Shown: piece by piece, positions 59,968-64,000 of the stretch
Numbering within the stretch: the first letter of the stretch is position 1
Layout: each line of letters opens with the position of its first letter
Origin: G963663775 sp963664255
GTDB lineage: Bacteria; Bacillota; Clostridia; Oscillospirales; Butyricicoccaceae
Direction: 5' to 3'
Assembly: GCA_963664255.1 (NCBI GenBank)
Contig: OY760938.1
Coordinates: forward strand, 2,108,001-2,172,000
Length of the DNA: 64,000 nt
Position numbers and translations under genes: made by a program
Notes under the pieces: model-generated
The model's database searches: none
Told to the model about the DNA's origin: nothing
Seen by the model: only the letters and a program-made list of their open reading frames with translations

Positions 59968-60999
59968 TCATTCAACTGCCAACAACACCATGGTTTGATT
60001 GACATGATGTGTATAAAATTGTTCACCATAACTGATAAAGCCCGTTGTGTTGCCGCATACCCCTAAAAGTGTTTGGTCAAATGGACCCCATGTGCCCTCC
60101 TGTTGGAATTTTAAGCTGCGCAAGATACAGTTCACAGCCAGCACAAAATGTGGCTTGAAAGGAATCAGACGCAGCGTTTCGTGGAGTCGTGTGATGGGAT
60201 TCACAGGCTTGAGCATACGCATGAAAGTGTTGGGCATAACCTGACAATAAAAGGTAATCGAGTGGTCTGGATTGACCTTCATGGGGGAAGAAATCAAGAT
60301 GTCATTTCCATAAATCTTGCCCAGGGGATTGTTGATAAAGTGATTTGGCAAATCATTTTCCGAAACACCAAGGATGCGGGCATATTCTGCACTTGCAGGC
60401 TTGTTGTTGATGGTTTTCACGATGCGCTGAATGGGGTCGGCATCGGTGATGAGAAAGCGGTCGCCAAATGGCATATAAATATTTTCTTTGAGGATAGCGG
60501 TGCGGTGCTTGGTGTTGAAAAAGATAGCTGCACTGTGCACCTTTTTAGAGCCAATGTAAATCGGGGTTTGCTTGAACTGCAAATCATCACCTGCACTGCC
60601 GCCAATGACTTTGAAATTTTTTTCCATGAAAAACAAGGTGGTCATGATGCTTTCTTCCATGCCGGAAAGTCCGTCACACATCAGCAGCATGAAAGCGTTG
60701 CTGTTTGTTTTCACCTTTTCATACGCGTTTACCAACATATCCATGCTTTTGATAGGGGGATAGAGAATTTCAACGATTTCACCTTCGCTTAAGTCATATG
60801 AAAATCCGGTGATGACACCATTTTTATAGCCCTTTGGCGTATATTCGCCTGATGTGGCGCATAAAACGACGTTATCACTGACGGATTTTGATAGTTCGTC
60901 TATCATGCCAACCGTGACATATAACACATACCCGAGATTTGTATTTTCAGATAAATAGGAGCTTGCATCTTTCGTTGTTGTGAAGAATAACGATTTCAT
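59968..60999 (-). CDS. FIST domain sensor protein
   Basis: 343 residues from ATG 60999, which follows GGAGGG. FIST_N (about 15-190) holds NVVLCATSGEYTPKGY and FKVIGGSAGDDLQF, with the typical GGSAGD. FIST_C (about 195-340) includes CQVMPNTFMRMLK and GVCGNTTGFISYGEQFY. FIST domains are predicted to bind small molecules such as amino acids and usually feed signalling proteins. Cytosolic, with no output domain. The soluble chemoreceptor-like partner downstream would supply the output. Ligand unknown. Confidence 0.88.
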   Translation of the reverse strand: MKSLFFTTTKDASSYLSENTNLGYVLYVTVGMIDELSKSVSDNVVLCATSGEYTPKGYKNGVITGFSYDLSEGEIVEILYPPIKSMDMLVNAYEKVKTNSNAFMLLMCDGLSGMEESIMTTLFFMEKNFKVIGGSAGDDLQFKQTPIYIGSKKVHSAAIFFNTKHRTAILKENIYMPFGDRFLITDADPIQRIVKTINNKPASAEYARILGVSENDLPNHFINNPLGKIYGNDILISSPMKVNPDHSITFYCQVMPNTFMRMLKPVNPITRLHETLRLIPFKPHFVLAVNCILRSLKFQQEGTWGPFDQTLLGVCGNTTGFISYGEQFYTHHVNQTMVLLAVE

Positions 61000-61035
61000 A
61001 TGGGAACCCTCCTTCAAAATTTATATGTTTTCTAC

Positions 61036-61064
61036 ATAATAACAGATTTTTCGCGGCTTGTAAA
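61036..61064 (-). promoter_or_regulatory. Probable promoter of the FIST/chemoreceptor operon
   Basis: On the reverse strand, TTTACA (61059-61064), 17-bp spacer, TATTAT (61036-61041), about 37 bp before the start codon. Confidence 0.5.
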
Positions 61065-61156
61065 TATACAGAAAAAAGCAGAAGAAAATTTGGATGTTTT
61101 GTCAAAAAGCAGAAGCAAATTTTGCCTTGTAGAGAATGTGGGAATTTGGAGGAAGC

Positions 61157-61367
61157 TATGGTATAATAGCCGAAAACGGCTATTATACAGCTATTTTAAA
61201 ACTATACCACGAGCGGCATCAAAAGCAGATTCGGGTCTTCAATTTCCGCTTGCCGCTGTGGTATAATAGCCGAAAACGGCTATTATACAGCTATTTTAAA
61301 ATTATACCACGAGCGGCATCAAAAGCAGATTTGAGTCTTCAATTTCCGCTTGCCGCTGTGGTATAAT
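61157..61367 (+). repeat. Hairpin repeat element, tandem copies B and C
   Basis: Two units of exactly 100 bp (61161-61260 and 61261-61360) differ at 3 positions and are followed by a third partial start, GTATAAT. Each unit has a perfect hairpin, GTATAATAGCCG-AAAA-CGGCTATTATAC, and a longer one, TATACCAC-g-AGCGGCA/TGCCGCT-GTGGTATA. TATAAT occurs on both strands of the first hairpin. The array fills most of the 505-bp gap between the FIST gene and the CapA gene. The remainder (61368-61504) shows no clear consensus promoter. Confidence 0.9.
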
Positions 61368-61504
61368 GCGGCGAGGGAATCCGCAGAATCAGACGATATT
61401 AAACTTTTGCATGTAATATACATATAAAATTGGTGACGATTTGTGTCAAAGATGCATAAAACTATGCTGAAAATTCGATGAGGTGCGGAAGGGACAAGTG
61501 GAAC

Positions 61505-63139
61505 ATGATGAAAAAGTATTTGTTGGGATTGCTATTGTGTTTGGGTCTGCAATCCGCTGTGTTTGCGGCGGATACCATTACGGTTTCAGAGCAAACCATT
61601 CGGCTGAGCGGTTGGGCAAAAGCAGATGTGCAGGAGGCCTATGATGCGGGGATTGTTTCGGCTGCCTTTGAGATGGGAACGGATTATAGGATTCCCATTT
61701 CCCGCGAGCAGTTGGCACATTTGTTGGTCGATTGGGTGGTAAATACGAAGGGAACGACCATTGCTGATTGCATTGCACAATATGATTTGCAGTTTATTTC
61801 TGCGACAGCATCGGATGCGGCGCAATCTGTCCCCGTTGCTTGGGATGCTGCAAACAGTGATGCGACTCGGGTGGCAGACGGACGGTTTACAGATACGCAA
61901 ACGGTGCATACCGAGCTTGCGGCATGCATGGGGATTGTGCAGGGGGATGGGACGGCATTTCGCCCGCTGGCAACCATCGACCGTGCAGGTGCAGCTGTCA
62001 TGCTGCAGCGAAGTATGAAAATTGTGGGTGTCACAGACGCCAACCGTGCGCCAAAAAGCTTTTCGGATTTTTATGACATCCCACGTTGGGCAGTGGAAGG
62101 GGTAAAATTCGCGTCTGGTCGCACCAATACCGCGGGACAAGCGTTGCTTAGTGGCATGGATGGTGCATTTGCGCCGCATGGCTTCACCACAATCGAACAA
62201 GCGATTTTAATTTTGCGCCGTATGCAGGATTCGCTGTCTGTCAGCGATATATACAAAAATTGGCGCAGTGCCGCGGGATATGATGCTGTAACGCTGGCAT
62301 TGACCTTTGGCGGAGATTGTACCTTTGGCAGAAGTCATACGGCATCATACAGCGGTTCTTTTGATGAAATGTATGATTTGCAAAACAATCCAGCCTATTT
62401 CTTTTCTGGCATTTCGGAATTTTTTAACGATGATTTGACCATGGTGAATTTTGAAGGCACACTGACGACTGCGTCAAAGCACGCAGAAAAAACCTTCGCC
62501 TTCAAAGGGCGTCCGGCGTATGCAAAAATTTTGCCGGCAGGCAGCATTGATGTGGTGACGCTTGCCAACAATCATTCCAAAGACTATTTACAGCAGGGCT
62601 GGGAGGATACTGTCAACGCCTTGTCCCCCTATGTGCGCATTTCGGCATATGATGCCATGCCGATTGTCACGATAAAGGGCATTCGCATTGGCTTCGCCTC
62701 TAATGTTGGATGGGGCTTTGACAGCACACAAAAGCAGTTCATCCAAAGCGCAGTGAAAACCTTAAAAACCTACGGTGCGGATGTTATTATTTTCAATTAT
62801 CATTGGGGTATCGAGCGTACCTATTACAGCAACGCCACACAGCAGGCGATTGCGCACTACTGCATTGACCAAGGGGCGGATTTGGTGATTGGCAACCATC
62901 CACACGTGGTGCAGGAGGTGGAAACCTATCACGGCAAGCAAATTGCCTATTCTCTCGGCAATTTGGTGTTTGGCGGCAACCGCAATCCGTCCGACAAAAA
63001 CTGCATCCTCTTTCGGCAGAACCTCACTTTGGATTTAGATTCTAAAGAAATCATATCGACCTCCTATCAGGCAATTCCCTATCAAGTGTCTTCTGTGAGC
63101 ACCAGAAATGATTATCATCCAATCAAAAGATGCGTTTGA
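61505..63139 (+). CDS. Exported SLH-CapA protein (poly-gamma-glutamate capsule type phosphatase fold)
   Basis: 544 residues. A signal peptide (1-20, ending AVFAA) precedes SLH-like repeats: about 30-75 (ISREQLAHLLVDWVV), 120-165 and 185-240 (FTTIEQAILILRRM). The CapA/PGA_cap metallophosphatase domain (about 265-520) shows LTFGGDCTFGRS, MVNFEGTLT, VVTLANNHSKDYLQQG, IIFNYHWGIE and VIGNHPHVVQEVE. The SLH part would hold it at the wall. CapA proteins act in gamma-polyglutamate or related polymer handling. The C-terminus ends early, shortly after NDYHP. Confidence 0.88.
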   Translation: MMKKYLLGLLLCLGLQSAVFAADTITVSEQTIRLSGWAKADVQEAYDAGIVSAAFEMGTDYRIPISREQLAHLLVDWVVNTKGTTIADCIAQYDLQFISATASDAAQSVPVAWDAANSDATRVADGRFTDTQTVHTELAACMGIVQGDGTAFRPLATIDRAGAAVMLQRSMKIVGVTDANRAPKSFSDFYDIPRWAVEGVKFASGRTNTAGQALLSGMDGAFAPHGFTTIEQAILILRRMQDSLSVSDIYKNWRSAAGYDAVTLALTFGGDCTFGRSHTASYSGSFDEMYDLQNNPAYFFSGISEFFNDDLTMVNFEGTLTTASKHAEKTFAFKGRPAYAKILPAGSIDVVTLANNHSKDYLQQGWEDTVNALSPYVRISAYDAMPIVTIKGIRIGFASNVGWGFDSTQKQFIQSAVKTLKTYGADVIIFNYHWGIERTYYSNATQQAIAHYCIDQGADLVIGNHPHVVQEVETYHGKQIAYSLGNLVFGGNRNPSDKNCILFRQNLTLDLDSKEIISTSYQAIPYQVSSVSTRNDYHPIKRCV

Positions 63140-63682
63140 AAAAAATGAAATATGTCGTTGCCGCGTGTATCTGAAAAAAGCTTGCTCTAAGCGGGACAAA
63201 ACCAATGTCTTGCATCACGCAGGGGTTATTTTCTTCTGTTATGAGAGGTGTTTTTTAGAAAGTTATAGGTTGCTGCAAAAGAACATATTTTACCTGAAAA
63301 TCTTTTATTTTCTATTTCAAAGCACATCTTGCACGATATGTCCAGCTTTTATCACTTTACTTATCATCGAAATACTATCATATAACTTTTATAATTATTG
63401 TATTGTCGCCTTTTTCTTTTTTTTATTCACATGAAATTACACCATAACCTAACGTGCTCCACTTAATATAGTAAAGCATTAAAGTTTTTTATGGCGAATT
63501 CGTTGAATATTTTTTCCCTTTATGATATGATAAGCATAATCGTCAGTTGCCCCATACCGCTGTGTGAAACCGTGCATAATCTGTTCATTTATGCCCTATA
63601 AAATCCAAAACCGCGGATATGGAGTGCGTTGTCATTTTACAATATCACAAATTTTAATTCTCTATGAGTAGGGGTGCAGAAG
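63140..63682 (+). other. AT-rich intergenic region upstream of glutamate synthase
   Basis: About 540 bp with long T and A runs. One frame is open from 63108 to 63434 but its residues are Phe/Tyr/Leu/Ile-rich low complexity, so I do not call it. I see no RNA gene or riboswitch. A promoter is listed separately; a weaker second one (TTGTCA at 63629, TTTAAT at 63653) lies closer to the gene. Confidence 0.5.
63503..63531 (+). promoter_or_regulatory. Probable promoter of gltB
   Basis: TTGAAT (63503-63508), 17-bp spacer, TATGAT (63526-63531). It would give a leader of about 145 nt. Confidence 0.5.
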
Positions 63683-64000
63683 ATGCAGAATAACGGACTT
63701 CCACACAAGCAAGGGCTGTATGACCCATCGCTGGAGCACGATGCCTGCGGCATGGGCTTTGTCGCAGACATCGGCGGAAAAAAATCGCATGAAACCGTAG
63801 CAGACGCGCTGACGGTATTGGAAAACCTGAGCCATCGCGGCGCAAGCGGCGCGGATGAACTCACCGGTGACGGTGCAGGTATTCTGGTACAGTTGCCGCA
63901 CCAATTCTTCCAGCGTGAATGTGACGTGCTGGGCTTTGAGCTGCCGGCAGAGGGCTGCTATGGCGTAGGTATGATTTTTGCGCATCGTTACGATGAATTC
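63683..64000 (+). CDS. gltB: Glutamate synthase large subunit, N-terminal part (partial)
   Basis: 106 codons to the window edge, starting MQNNGLPHKQGLYDPSLEHD. The next residues, ACGMGFVADIGG, hold Cys22, which would become the N-terminal nucleophile of the class II glutamine amidotransferase domain after removal of a 21-residue propeptide. NLSHRGASGADELTGDGAGI is the following signature. The enzyme makes glutamate from glutamine and 2-oxoglutarate. AGGGGTG precedes the ATG. The gene runs off the right edge. Confidence 0.93.
   Translation, partial: MQNNGLPHKQGLYDPSLEHDACGMGFVADIGGKKSHETVADALTVLENLSHRGASGADELTGDGAGILVQLPHQFFQRECDVLGFELPAEGCYGVGMIFAHRYDEF

Noticed and set aside
61157..61367. 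Tandem repeat considered as a CRISPR array
   Set aside because: The units are 100 bp and nearly identical along their full length, with no variable spacers and no cas genes nearby.
63108..63434. 108-codon frame after the CapA gene
   Set aside because: It consists of Phe/Tyr/Leu/Ile-rich low-complexity sequence from AT-rich DNA and has no start site with a ribosome-binding sequence.

Overview
The window is a mostly housekeeping stretch of a Firmicutes chromosome, best matched by the class Clostridia (Oscillospiraceae/Butyricicoccus-like). The reasons are gene content and order: a gmk-rpoZ-coaBC-priA-def-fmt-rsmB-rlmN-prpC-prkC-rsgA-thiN run, remA, hprK, FabK-type fatty acid synthesis, purB, class I aminotransferase and FIST/SLH/DUF families common in gut clostridia. 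No rRNA, tRNA, CRISPR array, insertion sequence or prophage was seen. The genus is inference.

Layout. 1-2.1 kb: end of an unknown gene, a leftward S1-domain protein, DUF951 and uridine phosphorylase. 2.3-19.1 kb: a long rightward run beginning with a DUF5685 protein, a Cys-tailed DnaJ protein and a membrane protein, then yicC, remA, gmk, rpoZ, coaBC, priA, def, fmt, a zinc metallopeptidase, rsmB, rlmN, prpC, prkC, rsgA and thiN, many with ATGA stop/start overlaps. 19.3-25.3 kb: aminotransferase, purB, secD-secF, nrdR and leftward rpmB, separated by clear terminators. 25.6-35.3 kb: hprK, ROK glucokinase, an exported amidase, a C_GCAxxG protein, a small unknown protein, a leftward pair (Pro/Ser-rich protein plus glycosyltransferase-like DUF6734), FkbM methyltransferase, HIT protein, a D,D-carboxypeptidase and a small P-loop protein. 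35.5-42.6 kb: complete F1Fo ATP synthase operon whose c subunit carries a two-carboxylate sodium-type motif. 42.7-45.8 kb: an ABC importer (lipoprotein, permease, ATPase) with a long leader. 45.9-47.6 kb: DEAD-box helicase. 47.8-57.1 kb: fatty acid synthesis, with fabD leftward and fabH-fabK-fabG-fabF-accB-fabZ-accC-accD-accA-acpP rightward from one symmetrical divergent promoter. 57.3-64 kb: UPF0316 protein, exonuclease III, a leftward FIST sensor plus soluble chemoreceptor-like pair bracketed by copies of a ~100-bp hairpin repeat, an SLH-CapA protein, and the start of glutamate synthase.

The most notable items are: (i) the fabD/fabH intergenic region, where two perfect consensus promoters share an ATTATAAT core and a FabT-like palindrome covers one of them; (ii) the hairpin repeat family bracketing the FIST/chemoreceptor operon; (iii) the two-glutamate c subunit; (iv) a short reading frame, apparently split by a frameshift, in the leader of the ABC importer. 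I found no clear new defence or mobile system here.
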